A program made the translations under genes and the position numbers. From Winogradskyella pelagia (GTDB taxonomy: Bacteria > Bacteroidota > Bacteroidia > Flavobacteriales > Flavobacteriaceae), in assembly GCF_017581965.1 (NCBI RefSeq), contig NZ_JAGEVF010000006.1, forward strand, positions 124,001 through 188,000: a DNA stretch of 64,000 nucleotides, given 5' to 3'. This document shows positions 37,327-46,355 of the stretch, piece after piece. The stretch's first letter is position 1. Every line of letters starts with the position of its first letter. A model generated the notes under the pieces. That model saw only the letters and a program-made list of their open reading frames with translations. It did not search any database and was not told the origin of the DNA.

Positions 37327-38112
37327 ATGCCCTTCGAAAAACGATTTTATTATCTCATTAAGTTGCAATATTTAGGCTATAGATTTCATGGTTGGCAAAA
37401 GCAGCCTAATCTAAAAACCCTGCATTTAATGGTAGACAAAACTCTCAAGTATGTATTTGAGGATAAAAAATTTAAGACCCTTATAGCAGGGCGTACAGAT
37501 GCCATGGTTTCTGCAAATGAAACAGCGCTAGAGTTATTTACTTTTCACAAAATAGACGACACATCAGAATTTCTAAATTGGTTTAATTATAATTTACCGC
37601 AAGATATCAGGGCCTTAAGTATTGGTAAGGTTGACAAAGACTTTAATATTATTCAGCATCCAAAAACAAAAGAATACTTATATCTATTTGCTTTTGGAGG
37701 AAAATTTCATCCGTTTTGTGCACCAATTTTAAGTACAATACAAGATGATTTAGATATTGAGCTTATGAAGAGAGGTGCCCATTTGTTTGAAGGAATACAT
37801 AATTTTAAAAACTACTGTTACAAAGCCACTGATAAAGGCCTATATCATCGAACAATTGAACGGTGTGAACTAGTTGAAAATACATTATATTCTGCAAGTT
37901 TCTTTCCTGAACATAGCTATTTACTTCGTGTAAAAGGTAGTGGTTTTGGACGCAACCAAATAAGATTAATGATGGGTACTTTAATACGTCTCGGAAAAGG
38001 GGAGGTAGATTTAAACTTTATTAGAAATAGCCTAAAAGAAAATATAGTATCACATCAGAGCTATATTGCTCCTGCTTCAGGACTGATTCTTAATAAGATT
38101 GATTTTAAATAA
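37327..38112 (+). CDS. truA: TruA-family tRNA pseudouridine synthase
   Basis: The family isomerises uridines in the anticodon arm (positions 38-40 for TruA). The 261-residue protein opens with YYLIKLQYLGYRFHGWQKQP, has the catalytic motif GRTDAMVSA with Asp58, and ends with the typical RLMMGTLIRLGKG segment. The ATG at 37327 gives the standard N-terminus; an upstream ATG at 37288 adds 13 unlikely residues. FEGIHNFKNYCYK replaces the more usual GxHDFxxF, so it may be a divergent member with a different target position. Confidence 0.85.
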   Translation: MPFEKRFYYLIKLQYLGYRFHGWQKQPNLKTLHLMVDKTLKYVFEDKKFKTLIAGRTDAMVSANETALELFTFHKIDDTSEFLNWFNYNLPQDIRALSIGKVDKDFNIIQHPKTKEYLYLFAFGGKFHPFCAPILSTIQDDLDIELMKRGAHLFEGIHNFKNYCYKATDKGLYHRTIERCELVENTLYSASFFPEHSYLLRVKGSGFGRNQIRLMMGTLIRLGKGEVDLNFIRNSLKENIVSHQSYIAPASGLILNKIDFK

Positions 38113-38114
38113 AA

Positions 38115-38140
38115 AGGACGAAAACATGAATTTTCGTCCT
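38115..38140 (-). terminator. Terminator hairpin between truA-like gene and convergent small gene
   Basis: AGGACGAAAA (38115-38124) pairs perfectly with TTTTCGTCCT (38131-38140) around a 6-nt loop. On the minus strand the stem is followed by TTTTT, so it mainly terminates the gene at 38165-38386; it may also act weakly on the plus strand. Confidence 0.8.
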
Positions 38141-38164
38141 CCTAAAATTTTATATGCATTATTG

Positions 38165-38386
38165 TCAATCTACAACATGAAGCTTTGGTTCTTTGTCCAC
38201 AAACTTCCCATTAACAGATTCCCCTAAAATAAAAACTTCCTTGGAGCGCTCGTACATTTTAATAGCACGATGCATCTGTAATTTTGTAGCACTATATAGT
38301 TTTACTCCAGATCTAGCTCCTTTGTTTCTAATCTCAATGTAATAACCATCCTTTAGTTTGGTTGGCCTTGTTGCTGGTCTACCCAT
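38165..38386 (-). CDS. Small conserved basic protein, unknown function
   Basis: The 73-residue protein starts MGRPATRPTKLKDGYYIEIR and is rich in lysine and arginine. A beta-strand pattern is followed by an amphipathic helix (about 33-50, TKLQMHRAIKMYERSK). The opening GRPATRP recalls small DNA- or RNA-binding proteins, but I recognise no named family. A strong terminator lies 25 bp after its stop, which supports it as a real transcribed gene. Confidence 0.65.
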   Translation of the reverse strand: MGRPATRPTKLKDGYYIEIRNKGARSGVKLYSATKLQMHRAIKMYERSKEVFILGESVNGKFVDKEPKLHVVD

Positions 38387-38543
38387 ATATTTTATGAATG
38401 TTTAATTTGTTGTGCATGATAATGAAAATTCTTTCAAAATACAAGTAAATTTTTAACATTTCTTGCGAAAAATGTAATAGCGTTAAAATTGCTTAACAAC
38501 TAAAGCATTAATTAACAAAACATTAAGTTAATCCCACCCTTAT

Positions 38544-38594
38544 AGGGTTAAACCCTGTTAAGCTACTTGACAAGCCTACTGTATCGTGTATATT
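38544..38594 (+). promoter_or_regulatory. Candidate dps promoter with operator-like palindrome
   Basis: TTGACA (38567-38572) and TATATT (38589-38594) are 16 bp apart, which looks more like a classical sigma-70 promoter than the Bacteroidota TAnnTTTG type. AGGGTT-A-AACCCT at 38544-38556 is a perfect inverted repeat 10 bp upstream of the -35-like box and could be an operator. dps starts 40 bp further on. Both could be chance in AT-rich DNA. Confidence 0.35.
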
Positions 38595-38634
38595 AAAGTA
38601 AAATGTTTAACCGAAAAAAAGTAAAATTAAAATT

Positions 38635-39150
38635 ATGAGTTACTTAAATATGAATGATGATAAGTTAATGCCAACTGTGGTGGAATTGAACACCCTCTTA
38701 GCGGATTATCATATCTATTACCAAAACCTAAGAAATTTCCATTGGAATATTTTAGGAGAAAACTTCTTTGAACTACACGAAAAATTTGAAGAATTATACA
38801 CAGAAGCACGAGAAAAAATAGACGAAATTGCTGAACGCATTTTAACCTTAAGGTATCATCCAATTAGTAATTTACGAGATTTTTTAAAAGTATCTTCGAT
38901 TGAAGAAGTCTCCTCTGAGAGGACGGATATTGAAATGGTAAAAGACATTTTAGGCAATCACAACATATTGTTAGAACAAATGTCCAAAGTGATTAAAGAA
39001 GCGGAGAAAATAAATGATGAAGGAACGATTGATTTAATTGGAGCGTATATTAGAGAATTAGAAAAAACAAGTTGGATGCTAGACGCTTTCACGAAAGACT
39101 CCAGTTCACAATTAAGAAAAAGTGCGATTCCTGCCTTCTCTAATAACTAG
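38635..39150 (+). CDS. dps: Dps-family ferritin-like protein
   Basis: Dps forms a dodecameric shell that oxidises and stores iron and protects DNA in starvation or oxidative stress. The 171-residue protein has the inter-subunit ferroxidase site: His36 (NFHWNILG), His48 (FELHEKF), Asp63 and Glu67 (EKIDEIAERI), with the 12-, 15- and 4-residue spacings of E. coli Dps. The start is the first ATG. A strong terminator follows directly. Confidence 0.93.
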   Translation: MSYLNMNDDKLMPTVVELNTLLADYHIYYQNLRNFHWNILGENFFELHEKFEELYTEAREKIDEIAERILTLRYHPISNLRDFLKVSSIEEVSSERTDIEMVKDILGNHNILLEQMSKVIKEAEKINDEGTIDLIGAYIRELEKTSWMLDAFTKDSSSQLRKSAIPAFSNN

Positions 39151-39175
39151 ATTAAGTGTTAAAATATCTACAATC

Positions 39176-39208
39176 AAATACCATCTTTGCAGATGGTATT
39201 TTATTTTT
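39176..39208 (+). terminator. Rho-independent terminator after dps
   Basis: AAATACCATCT (39176-39186) pairs with AGATGGTATTT (39191-39201) around TTGC: an 11-bp perfect stem followed by a T-rich tail (39201-39208). It starts 26 bp after the dps stop and overlaps the 5' extension that an upstream start (39156) would give the next gene. Confidence 0.88.
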
Positions 39209-39224
39209 AAGCAAAAGAGAAAAG

Positions 39225-39902
39225 ATGTCCGTAACCATACCCAAAGAAGCTTTAAGCTTTTTAAAAAAACTTCAAAAAAATAATAATCGAGACTGGTTTA
39301 ATGATAATAAAGTGGAGTTTAAAGTATTAGAGGCTAATGTAAAGTCTGTCTACAATACAATAGGTGAATTACTTAATATGCATGATCAAATAGACAGGGT
39401 TAAAGTGTTTAGAATCTATAGAGATGTGCGTTTTTCAAAGAATAAATTACCCTATAAAACACATTTTGGAGGCTCTTTCCACAGAGTAAAACCAGAATTG
39501 CGAGGTGGATATTATCTGCATATTCAGCCAAATAACGAATCTTTTATTGCTATAGGGTTTTGGGATCCTAATAAAGAGGATTTGCTTAGAATTAGAAAAG
39601 AATTTGAAATGGATGATTGTGAGATTAGACAAATTCTTAATGAGCCCACCTTTAAAACTGTTTGGGGTGACTTTGTAGGTGAGGAATTAAAAACAGCTCC
39701 AAAAGGTTTCGATAAAAATCATCCTTCTATAGACTTAATAAGAAGAAAGCAATTCATCTTTACAAAGTCATTTACCGACAAAGAGGTTCTGGATAGAGAG
39801 TTTGTTCCCGCCGTGAATGAGGCTTTTGAAATTGCAAGACCTTACCTCAATTTAATGAGCGATATTCTTACTACAAACCTCAATGGTGAATCACTAATTT
39901 AA
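39225..39902 (+). CDS. DUF2461 family protein
   Basis: The 225-residue protein matches the DUF2461 family in my recollection: FLKKLQKNNNRDWFNDNK at the start, then RVKVFRIYRDVRFSKNKLPYKT across two turns, GGYYLHIQP and FIAIGFWDP. The function is unknown; it is presumably cytoplasmic. The ATG at 39225 is preferred over 39156 because the dps terminator would lie within the longer frame. The stop overlaps that of the convergent gene at 39899 by 4 bp. Confidence 0.85.
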   Translation: MSVTIPKEALSFLKKLQKNNNRDWFNDNKVEFKVLEANVKSVYNTIGELLNMHDQIDRVKVFRIYRDVRFSKNKLPYKTHFGGSFHRVKPELRGGYYLHIQPNNESFIAIGFWDPNKEDLLRIRKEFEMDDCEIRQILNEPTFKTVWGDFVGEELKTAPKGFDKNHPSIDLIRRKQFIFTKSFTDKEVLDREFVPAVNEAFEIARPYLNLMSDILTTNLNGESLI

Positions 39903-40315
39903 ACTGCTTTTAGCATATCTGGCTTCTCAAAAAGTTGAATACTACTTACAAGACGCTCTTTTACGATGTTCATCATACGCTTATTTAAGGCAGATGAATT
40001 TTTAATGTAAATGGCATATTCTTCAACGGTAAATTGTCCTATTATCATACCCTTTATAGAATTTCTAAACTTCATATCCTTGTGAATAGCGTGTTCTATA
40101 TATGCCAAACGCTTTGGTAGTGTTAACTCATAAAACACGTTTTTTCGTTTAGAAATATAATTTCTAAAAACTACTATGAATAACTCGTGCTGCATTTTTA
40201 TAACAGGTCGAAGCGTGGTGTTCTGAAAATGCTCCTCACCACTCATAGCATCGTTAATTTTAGCAGATAATATTATAGGCCTTGCGGCAAGTAGGTTTTT
40301 AGTTCGGTCAGCCAT
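39899..40315 (-). CDS. Conserved flavobacterial helical protein, unknown function
   Basis: The 138-residue protein is predicted largely helical, with no signal peptide or membrane segment. It opens MADRTKNLLAARPII and contains LRPVIKMQHELFIVVFRNYI, IEHAIHKDMKFRNSIKGMIIG and QFTVEEYAIYIKNSSALNKR in series. I recall relatives across Flavobacteriaceae with uninformative or unreliable labels (for example glyoxalase), but no glyoxalase metal ligands are visible. It overlaps the convergent DUF2461 gene by 4 bp. Confidence 0.65.
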   Translation of the reverse strand: MADRTKNLLAARPIILSAKINDAMSGEEHFQNTTLRPVIKMQHELFIVVFRNYISKRKNVFYELTLPKRLAYIEHAIHKDMKFRNSIKGMIIGQFTVEEYAIYIKNSSALNKRMMNIVKERLVSSIQLFEKPDMLKAV

Positions 40316-40441
40316 GGTATCTATTTAAGATTAATTTGGAATTAAATTTAAGGATTAACCAAAAGGTCCTCTTTACATAGCGCAATTATTGTAAACAGTG
40401 TTATTAACAATAACTATATTCTTTAGCTTTTTTTAATTAAC

Positions 40442-41686
40442 TTATTCAGGAACTGAAAGCCCCAATTCGTATATCTCAAGATTAAAATAACCTACTGAAG
40501 CCAGCACATGATCAAAAATATCACCCATGATATATTCATAGTTTTGCCATTTAATATCTGCGCTAAAGGCATAAATTTCCATAGGTATGCCTTGTGGTGT
40601 AGGTGCAAGTTGCCTTACCATTAGTGTCATGTCCTTGTTTATTGCAGAATGTTGTTCTACATAAGTGAGTAGATATTTTCTAAAAACACCGAAATTTGTA
40701 AGATTACGACCATTGATTAATTCTGTTTTATCAACATTGTGCTTCTCATTAAATTCCTTGATTTCTTTCGATTTTAGGTTGAGATAATTAGCCACCAATT
40801 CTATTTTCTTAAAACGTTCGATTTCTAGGTCCGTCAAAAAATGTATAGAGGATGTTCTTACTATTACTGAGCGTTTAATTCGCCTCCCACCAGAAGACAT
40901 CATGCCACGCCAGTTTTTAAAAGAATCTGAAATTAAAGCATAGGTTGGAATGGTTGTGATTGTTTTATCCCAGTTTTGAACTTTTACAGTGGCAAGGTTT
41001 ATTTCAATAACATCTCCATCTGCACCGTATTTTTCGAAGGTAATCCAGTCACCGATTCTAACCATATCATTTATCGCCACCTGAATACTTGCCACAAATC
41101 CTAGAATAGTATCCCTAAAGATGAGTAATATTACAGCAGATGCCGTTCCAAGTGAAATAGCAAACTTGTAAAATGAAATACCAAAAACAATGGCAAATGC
41201 ACCATAAATGCCTAAGAGCCATGCAAAAATCATAAAGACTTGCGCATAGCTATCTAGTGGTTTATCCTTGTAACGTGGTAAGGTTCTAAGATAGTCCTTA
41301 ACAGAATTAAAGAAACTTCTTATAATGCGTAACGTAAGAACTATAGCTAAGACCTTAAGCGTTTTTTCAATGATATTCTCAGTAAATGCAAAGTCTGAAA
41401 AAACATCTGGAACAAATTCTATAAGTATTCCAAGTGGGATGATGTGTGCAACTCTCCTTGGCAGCTTATTTTTTATAAGAATATCATCAAAATTAGTTTT
41501 TGTCCTTTTGGCAATACCTGCAAAAAAGCGCCATAGTATACGCTTTGTAAAAAAATCTATAATAAAGGCTATTAAAAGTAAAGCCAATAAAAGGACTAAC
41601 ATGTTTATGTAGGTGGCCATTTGTTCACCAAGCCCCTTATCTATAAGGATATCATATACATAATGCTTCAATTTATAGTCACGCAT
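40442..41686 (-). CDS. MscS-family mechanosensitive ion channel
   Basis: The 414-residue protein has membrane segments at about 25-45, 80-100, 125-145 and 155-195. The last is the pore-type helix followed by the MscS beta-domain (VAINDMVRIGDWITFEKYGADG, VIEINLATVKVQNWD, TTIPTYALISDSFKNW). The long C-terminus is the cytoplasmic vestibule. It would release solutes on hypo-osmotic shock. The ATG at 41686 overlaps the upstream DUF3817 stop by 8 bp (ATGCGTGA), which supports coupled translation; an ATG at 41722 is further inside that gene. Confidence 0.9.
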   Translation of the reverse strand: MRDYKLKHYVYDILIDKGLGEQMATYINMLVLLLALLLIAFIIDFFTKRILWRFFAGIAKRTKTNFDDILIKNKLPRRVAHIIPLGILIEFVPDVFSDFAFTENIIEKTLKVLAIVLTLRIIRSFFNSVKDYLRTLPRYKDKPLDSYAQVFMIFAWLLGIYGAFAIVFGISFYKFAISLGTASAVILLIFRDTILGFVASIQVAINDMVRIGDWITFEKYGADGDVIEINLATVKVQNWDKTITTIPTYALISDSFKNWRGMMSSGGRRIKRSVIVRTSSIHFLTDLEIERFKKIELVANYLNLKSKEIKEFNEKHNVDKTELINGRNLTNFGVFRKYLLTYVEQHSAINKDMTLMVRQLAPTPQGIPMEIYAFSADIKWQNYEYIMGDIFDHVLASVGYFNLEIYELGLSVPE

Positions 41687-41966
41687 GCTGTAAGTACTTT
41701 TTGTCGATGTAAAAGGTACCAAAAGGAATTATAGCTGCCAATAAAACAAAAAATAAAATTTTCTTGGTCCATTTAAAGTCGCTACAAAACCAAATAGCCA
41801 TAACTATATACCCAATAAAGAGCAACCCATGTGGCATCCCTAATATTTTAACATATTGCGGGTCGTTATAAACATATTTTAAAGGCACGGCAATAAAGAG
41901 CAAAAGAATAAAAGACAGGCCTTCGAGGAAAGCAATGGTTCTAAATAGTGTTAACGTCTTTAGCAT
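41679..41966 (-). CDS. DUF3817 family membrane protein
   Basis: The 95-residue product has three membrane helices and the pattern of DUF3817 proteins: RTIAFLEGLSFILLLFIAVPLKY, then ILGMPHGLLFIGYIVMAI. Starting at 41966 gives the standard N-terminus (MLKTLTLFRTIAFLEG). A much longer frame from 42179 would cross a CAAAAATA box (41980-41987; TATTTTTG on the minus strand) and overlap the divergent metalloprotease gene. The function is unknown. Confidence 0.85.
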   Translation of the reverse strand: MLKTLTLFRTIAFLEGLSFILLLFIAVPLKYVYNDPQYVKILGMPHGLLFIGYIVMAIWFCSDFKWTKKILFFVLLAAIIPFGTFYIDKKYLQHA

Positions 41967-41979
41967 AATAAATTTTTTG

Positions 41980-41987
41980 CAAAAATA
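41980..41987 (-). promoter_or_regulatory. Candidate -7 promoter element (TATTTTTG)
   Basis: On the minus strand this is TATTTTTG followed by AAGTA upstream and C downstream, an exact TAnnTTTG match only 14 bp before the DUF3817 ATG at 41966. The leader would be very short. No clear -33 TTG is present. Confidence 0.35.
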
Positions 41988-42099
41988 CTTCAGAACATTT
42001 CCAAAAGAGAAGATTTTAACAGCTTTTAAGAAATGATCTCCATCTAGAAATCTATTATTTATCTTTAACTTTTTGAAATTAAAATTCCGCTGATAAAGA

Positions 42100-44577
42100 A
42101 TGAAAAAATTATTGATTTTACTCCTTGGCTTATTAATAACGAGTACAAATTTTAATGTTGAAGCGCAGTCAAAACGCAAGCGTAAAAAAGAGGAAAAGAA
42201 AGAACAAGTTAAGGCTGAAACTGCAAAAAAGAAAAATGGGAAAATTAAATCCTACACTGATGTAATTACTGAAGATGCTGTAACTGACCTAGGTATTTTT
42301 AAAGTGCATCAACTAGATGACAAATACTACTTTGAGATTCCTTTTGACATGCTATCTAAAGACATGTTATTGGTAAGTAGACTCTCTAAGCTTCCTTCTA
42401 ATTTAGGTGGAGGCTATGTCAATGCTGGTTCAAAAACAAGTACGCGCTTAATTAATTGGGTTCGTTTTAAAGATAAAGTCCTAATAAAGGAAAAGTCATA
42501 CAGCGCTATTGCAGCAGACAGCTTACCCATAAATGTATCTGTGAATGCCAATAACTATGAGCCCACTTTATATGCATTTGATATCAAAGCATTTTCTAAA
42601 GATTCTTCTGCGGTTGTAATTGATGTAAGTAGTTTTTACGGTAGTGATGTTAAAGCAATCAGTGGGCTATCAGCCAGTAACAGAAGACGTTATAAAGTTA
42701 AGAATTTAGATAAGTCTAGAAGCTTCATAAGTGCTATGAACAGTTATCCAAAGAACATTGAAGTTGTACAAGACTTTACGTTCAATGCCTCTGAACCTCC
42801 TATTAATAATGGCAATGAAACCATTAGTATCCAAACCAATCAGTCTATGATTTTGCTGCCAGAAGAACCCATGCAACCACGTTATTTTGATGAGCGTGTG
42901 GGCTGGTTTACCCTAAGTAAATATGATTATGGAAGCGAAGAGCTTAAAGCAGATAGAAAGACTTATATACGACGTTGGAAACTCGTCCCTAAAGATATAG
43001 AGGCCTATAAACGCGGAGAATTAGTAGAACCTGTTAAGCCTATTATCTACTATCTAGATCCTGCAACACCAACTAAATTTAGGTCATATATGAAAGAAGG
43101 TATTGAACTCTGGCAAAAAGCATTTGAAGCCGCTGGATTCAAAAATGCCATTATTGCTAAAGACCCACCAACCAAAGAAGAAGACCCAGAATTTAGTCCT
43201 GAGGATATTAGGTATTCTGTAGTACGTTATGTGGCTAGTACCACTCGCAATGCTACTGGTCCAAGCGTTGCAGACCCAAGGACCGGAGAAATTATAGAAA
43301 GTGACATTATATGGTATCACAATCATTTGCGCTCCTATCGCAACCGTTATCTTTTAGAAACAGGTGCTGCAAATCCAAAAGCCAGAACCTTAAATACGCC
43401 AGATGAAGAAATAGGTGAAATGATGAAAATGGTTATTGCTCACGAAGTTGGACATACCCTTGGACTACCCCATAATATGAGCGCCAGTTACGCGTATGAC
43501 GTTGAAAACTATAGAAGTGGTTCTTTTACACAAGAAAATGGAATTGCTGCTACCATTATGGATTACGCAAGGTACAACTACATTGCACAGCCTGGTGATA
43601 CAGGAATTCGTTTTATAAGACAGCTAGGACCTTACGATGATTACGCAATAAATTATGGTTATAGATATATTCCTGAAGTAACCTCACCAGATGATGAGAA
43701 ATCAATTTTAAACAGCTGGATTACAGAAAAAGTAGGAGATCCAACGTATAAATTTGGAAAACAGAGTAGTCGTTTCGACCCTACTTCACAGACGGAAGAT
43801 ATAGGGAATAATAGTATTAAAGCCAGTACTTATGGTCTTAGTAACCTTAAAATAGTAGCACAAAACCTTAAAAATTGGACAAGTGATAAAACCGATAATT
43901 ATGAGGATTTAGAAGAATTGTATGGCGAAATGCTCGGTGTATGGAGTAGGTATGTAGGCCATGTTATTACTCATATTGGAGGTGTAATTGAAGAAAGCAA
44001 AACACCTTCTCAAAGTGGTTTTGTGTACCAACCACAGGACAAAAGTTACCAAAAATCAGCTGTGCAATGGTTGCAAAAAAATGCGTTTGAGACGCCTGAG
44101 TGGTTATTGGATGAGACCATTATTCAAAATATAAATTATGCTGGCTACACAGAGCGTATCAGACGCCTTCAGAGTAGACATCTTAATTCTGTTTTAGGTT
44201 TTGAACGCTTAGGAAGATTAATAGATCATAATGCTATTAATTCAGAAAATTATTCGGCTTATAATTTGCTGAAGGACATTAGACTAGGTATTTGGAAAGA
44301 ATCAAGTTTGGGTAGAAGCGTAGACGTCTACAGAAGAAATATTCAACGTGTTTACTTAGATCAAATGAAATATCTAATGACGCAAGATTTAGACCCTAAT
44401 CGCTCTAGACAATATTTTAATGTAAATCAATCCGATATCCGCGCATTAGTTAGAGCAGAACTTAATCAACTCAAGCGTACCTTAATTGCCGCTTCTAAAA
44501 CGGCCATTAATGCAGAAACAAAATTTCATTACCTAGATTGTATTGAACGAATTAATAGTATCTTAGATCCAAAATAA
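42100..44577 (+). CDS. Secreted zinc-dependent metalloprotease (DUF5117/DUF5118 type)
   Basis: The 825-residue protein has a signal peptide (about 1-22, ending VEAQ) and a Lys/Glu-rich linker (about 24-48). A large N-terminal domain is followed by a metzincin-like site HEVGHTLGLPH: His448, Glu449, His452 and His458. IMDYARYNYIAQPGD comes next and contains a Met-turn-like segment. The overall architecture is that of the Bacteroidota family annotated with DUF5117, DUF5118 and DUF4953. The substrate is unknown. The small DUF4251-like gene follows after 10 bp. Confidence 0.88.
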   Translation: MKKLLILLLGLLITSTNFNVEAQSKRKRKKEEKKEQVKAETAKKKNGKIKSYTDVITEDAVTDLGIFKVHQLDDKYYFEIPFDMLSKDMLLVSRLSKLPSNLGGGYVNAGSKTSTRLINWVRFKDKVLIKEKSYSAIAADSLPINVSVNANNYEPTLYAFDIKAFSKDSSAVVIDVSSFYGSDVKAISGLSASNRRRYKVKNLDKSRSFISAMNSYPKNIEVVQDFTFNASEPPINNGNETISIQTNQSMILLPEEPMQPRYFDERVGWFTLSKYDYGSEELKADRKTYIRRWKLVPKDIEAYKRGELVEPVKPIIYYLDPATPTKFRSYMKEGIELWQKAFEAAGFKNAIIAKDPPTKEEDPEFSPEDIRYSVVRYVASTTRNATGPSVADPRTGEIIESDIIWYHNHLRSYRNRYLLETGAANPKARTLNTPDEEIGEMMKMVIAHEVGHTLGLPHNMSASYAYDVENYRSGSFTQENGIAATIMDYARYNYIAQPGDTGIRFIRQLGPYDDYAINYGYRYIPEVTSPDDEKSILNSWITEKVGDPTYKFGKQSSRFDPTSQTEDIGNNSIKASTYGLSNLKIVAQNLKNWTSDKTDNYEDLEELYGEMLGVWSRYVGHVITHIGGVIEESKTPSQSGFVYQPQDKSYQKSAVQWLQKNAFETPEWLLDETIIQNINYAGYTERIRRLQSRHLNSVLGFERLGRLIDHNAINSENYSAYNLLKDIRLGIWKESSLGRSVDVYRRNIQRVYLDQMKYLMTQDLDPNRSRQYFNVNQSDIRALVRAELNQLKRTLIAASKTAINAETKFHYLDCIERINSILDPK

Positions 44578-44587
44578 GCACATAAAT

Positions 44588-45040
44588 ATGAGGTATAGTA
44601 TTTTATTTGTTTTTATAGGATTAACAATGGTTATGCAAGGACAAGACAGATTAGACAAGTTTGAGCTTACCTATCAAAATTCAAAAAAACAAATTAATTC
44701 ACAAGAGTATACCATAAATTTTAATATGGTATATGACGGTAGAAACCGTGAAAAAATTGATAAAAACTCCAATGTATTAATAGTAAATGGATTATCCTCA
44801 AAAGGGCAATTAAAATCAGTATTACAGAACAAATCAGATATTGATTTAAATGGTTCCATAGAGAACTACAAGGTTAAATTTGATGACGCTACAAAACACA
44901 TAAATATATCATACGACCTTAACTCTAGTTCTTTATACAAGGTACAAATGGCCATTAAAGCTAATGGCAATGTTATTTTATCTGCTTCAAGCGATTCAGA
45001 TTCTCCTATAACTTGGATTGGGAGACTAAGGAGTAATTAA
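44588..45040 (+). CDS. Small exported protein, DUF4251-like
   Basis: The 150-residue product has a signal peptide (about 1-18, ending MQGQ). The C-terminal half (about 95-148, NYKVKFDDATKHINISYDL, VQMAIKANGNVILSASS, PITWIGRL) resembles the beta-rich DUF4251 family as I remember it; the N-terminal half is less clear. No catalytic motif is visible. It starts 10 bp after the metalloprotease gene, so the two are probably co-transcribed. Confidence 0.6.
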   Translation: MRYSILFVFIGLTMVMQGQDRLDKFELTYQNSKKQINSQEYTINFNMVYDGRNREKIDKNSNVLIVNGLSSKGQLKSVLQNKSDIDLNGSIENYKVKFDDATKHINISYDLNSSSLYKVQMAIKANGNVILSASSDSDSPITWIGRLRSN

Positions 45041-45062
45041 CATATAAGCACTTAAGTTATTT

Positions 45063-46343
45063 GTGGAACGTCATAATTACAAAATACACATCATTGGTGC
45101 AGGAATCAGTGGATTGATTGCTGCGAAGACTTTAGAAGAAGTTGGGTATCACCCTATAATATTAGAAGCCTCAGATTGTGTTGGTGGTCGCGTAAAAACA
45201 GATATTGTAGAAGGATACCAATTAGACCATGGATTTCAGGTATTACTAGATGCGTATCCACAGGCTCAAAAGCATTTGGATTTTTATGACCTCGAGTTAC
45301 AGCCTTTTCTACCAGGCGCTCATATTTATTTTAAATCTAGAAAATATACCATTGGTGATCCTCTTAGGCATATAGGTTTCCTATGGCAAACTATAATCTC
45401 ACCTGTTGGTTCTGTTGCAGACAAACTCAAGATTTTTAAACTAAACAAACGTCTTAAAAATAAGTCTATAGAGTCAATTTTTGAATCAGAATCAAAATCC
45501 ACCTTAAAATACCTCCAGGACTTAGGTTTTTCAAATGCAATAATAGAACAGTTTTTCAGACCATTTTTCTCGGGTATATTTTTAGAACCAAACCTAGAGA
45601 CTTCTAGTAGAATGTTTGAGTTCGTATATAAAATGTTTGGAGATGGTTTAGCAGTTTTACCCAAATCTGGTATTGGAGCCATAGCTGATCAATTAAAATC
45701 CAAATTACAGCATACGGAAATTCGATACAATACTCGAGTGAAGCGCGTTGAAGACAGGTTTATTCTATTAGACAATGATAAAAAATTAGATACACATTTT
45801 ACTATTATTGCAACACCTGCAGAAGACCTTGTTTCTAATTTAAGTAACCAAAACACAGATTGGAAATCTTGTTATAATTTATATTTTGAAACTAATATTA
45901 AGTCCATTAGTAAACCACTTATAGGCCTAATTGCAGATAAAGAAGCCCTTATTAATAATATATTCTTCCATGATACTTTAGGTACTACCCACACAGGAAA
46001 AAAAAGCTTACTGTCTGTAACGGTAGTTAAGTACACAGACTTAACGGAAGATGACCTTATTAATCAAGTGCAAAATGAGTTGAACAAATTCTGTAATATT
46101 ACCAATACAACATTTTTAAAATTATACCACATACCGAAGGCCTTACCAAATTTAAAAGAATTGCGTGCTGATATTTCGCCTACGGAAACACAGTTAAAAC
46201 CAACTATTTATCTTGCAGGGGATTATCTTATCAACGGTTCGCTAAATGCGGCAATGCTCTCTGGGGAACGTGCGGCACAAGGCGTAATTATGAGTCTTGA
46301 GGATGGTCTAATAATTGAAAATTTAACTTCTGAATATATTTAA
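45063..46343 (+). CDS. FAD-dependent amine-oxidase-like oxidoreductase
   Basis: The 426-residue protein begins with an FAD-binding motif IHIIGAGISGLIAAKTLEE, then ILEASDCVGGRVKTD and YQLDHGFQVLLDAYP, and ends with YLAGDYLINGSLNAAMLSGERAA. This is the flavin-containing amine oxidase/protoporphyrinogen-oxidase-like fold. The substrate is not evident. The start is a GTG at 45063; no upstream in-frame ATG is closer to the motif. The GyrI-like gene follows after 12 bp. Confidence 0.85.
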   Translation: MERHNYKIHIIGAGISGLIAAKTLEEVGYHPIILEASDCVGGRVKTDIVEGYQLDHGFQVLLDAYPQAQKHLDFYDLELQPFLPGAHIYFKSRKYTIGDPLRHIGFLWQTIISPVGSVADKLKIFKLNKRLKNKSIESIFESESKSTLKYLQDLGFSNAIIEQFFRPFFSGIFLEPNLETSSRMFEFVYKMFGDGLAVLPKSGIGAIADQLKSKLQHTEIRYNTRVKRVEDRFILLDNDKKLDTHFTIIATPAEDLVSNLSNQNTDWKSCYNLYFETNIKSISKPLIGLIADKEALINNIFFHDTLGTTHTGKKSLLSVTVVKYTDLTEDDLINQVQNELNKFCNITNTTFLKLYHIPKALPNLKELRADISPTETQLKPTIYLAGDYLINGSLNAAMLSGERAAQGVIMSLEDGLIIENLTSEYI

Positions 46344-46355
46344 TTTTATAACTAA

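Noticed and set aside
39156..39224. Longer start for the DUF2461 gene
   Set aside because: The frame would include the dps terminator hairpin, and the added residues do not fit the family start.
41967..42179. N-terminal extension of the DUF3817 protein to 42179
   Set aside because: It would run through a promoter-like box and overlap the start of the divergent metalloprotease gene; the added residues show no domain.
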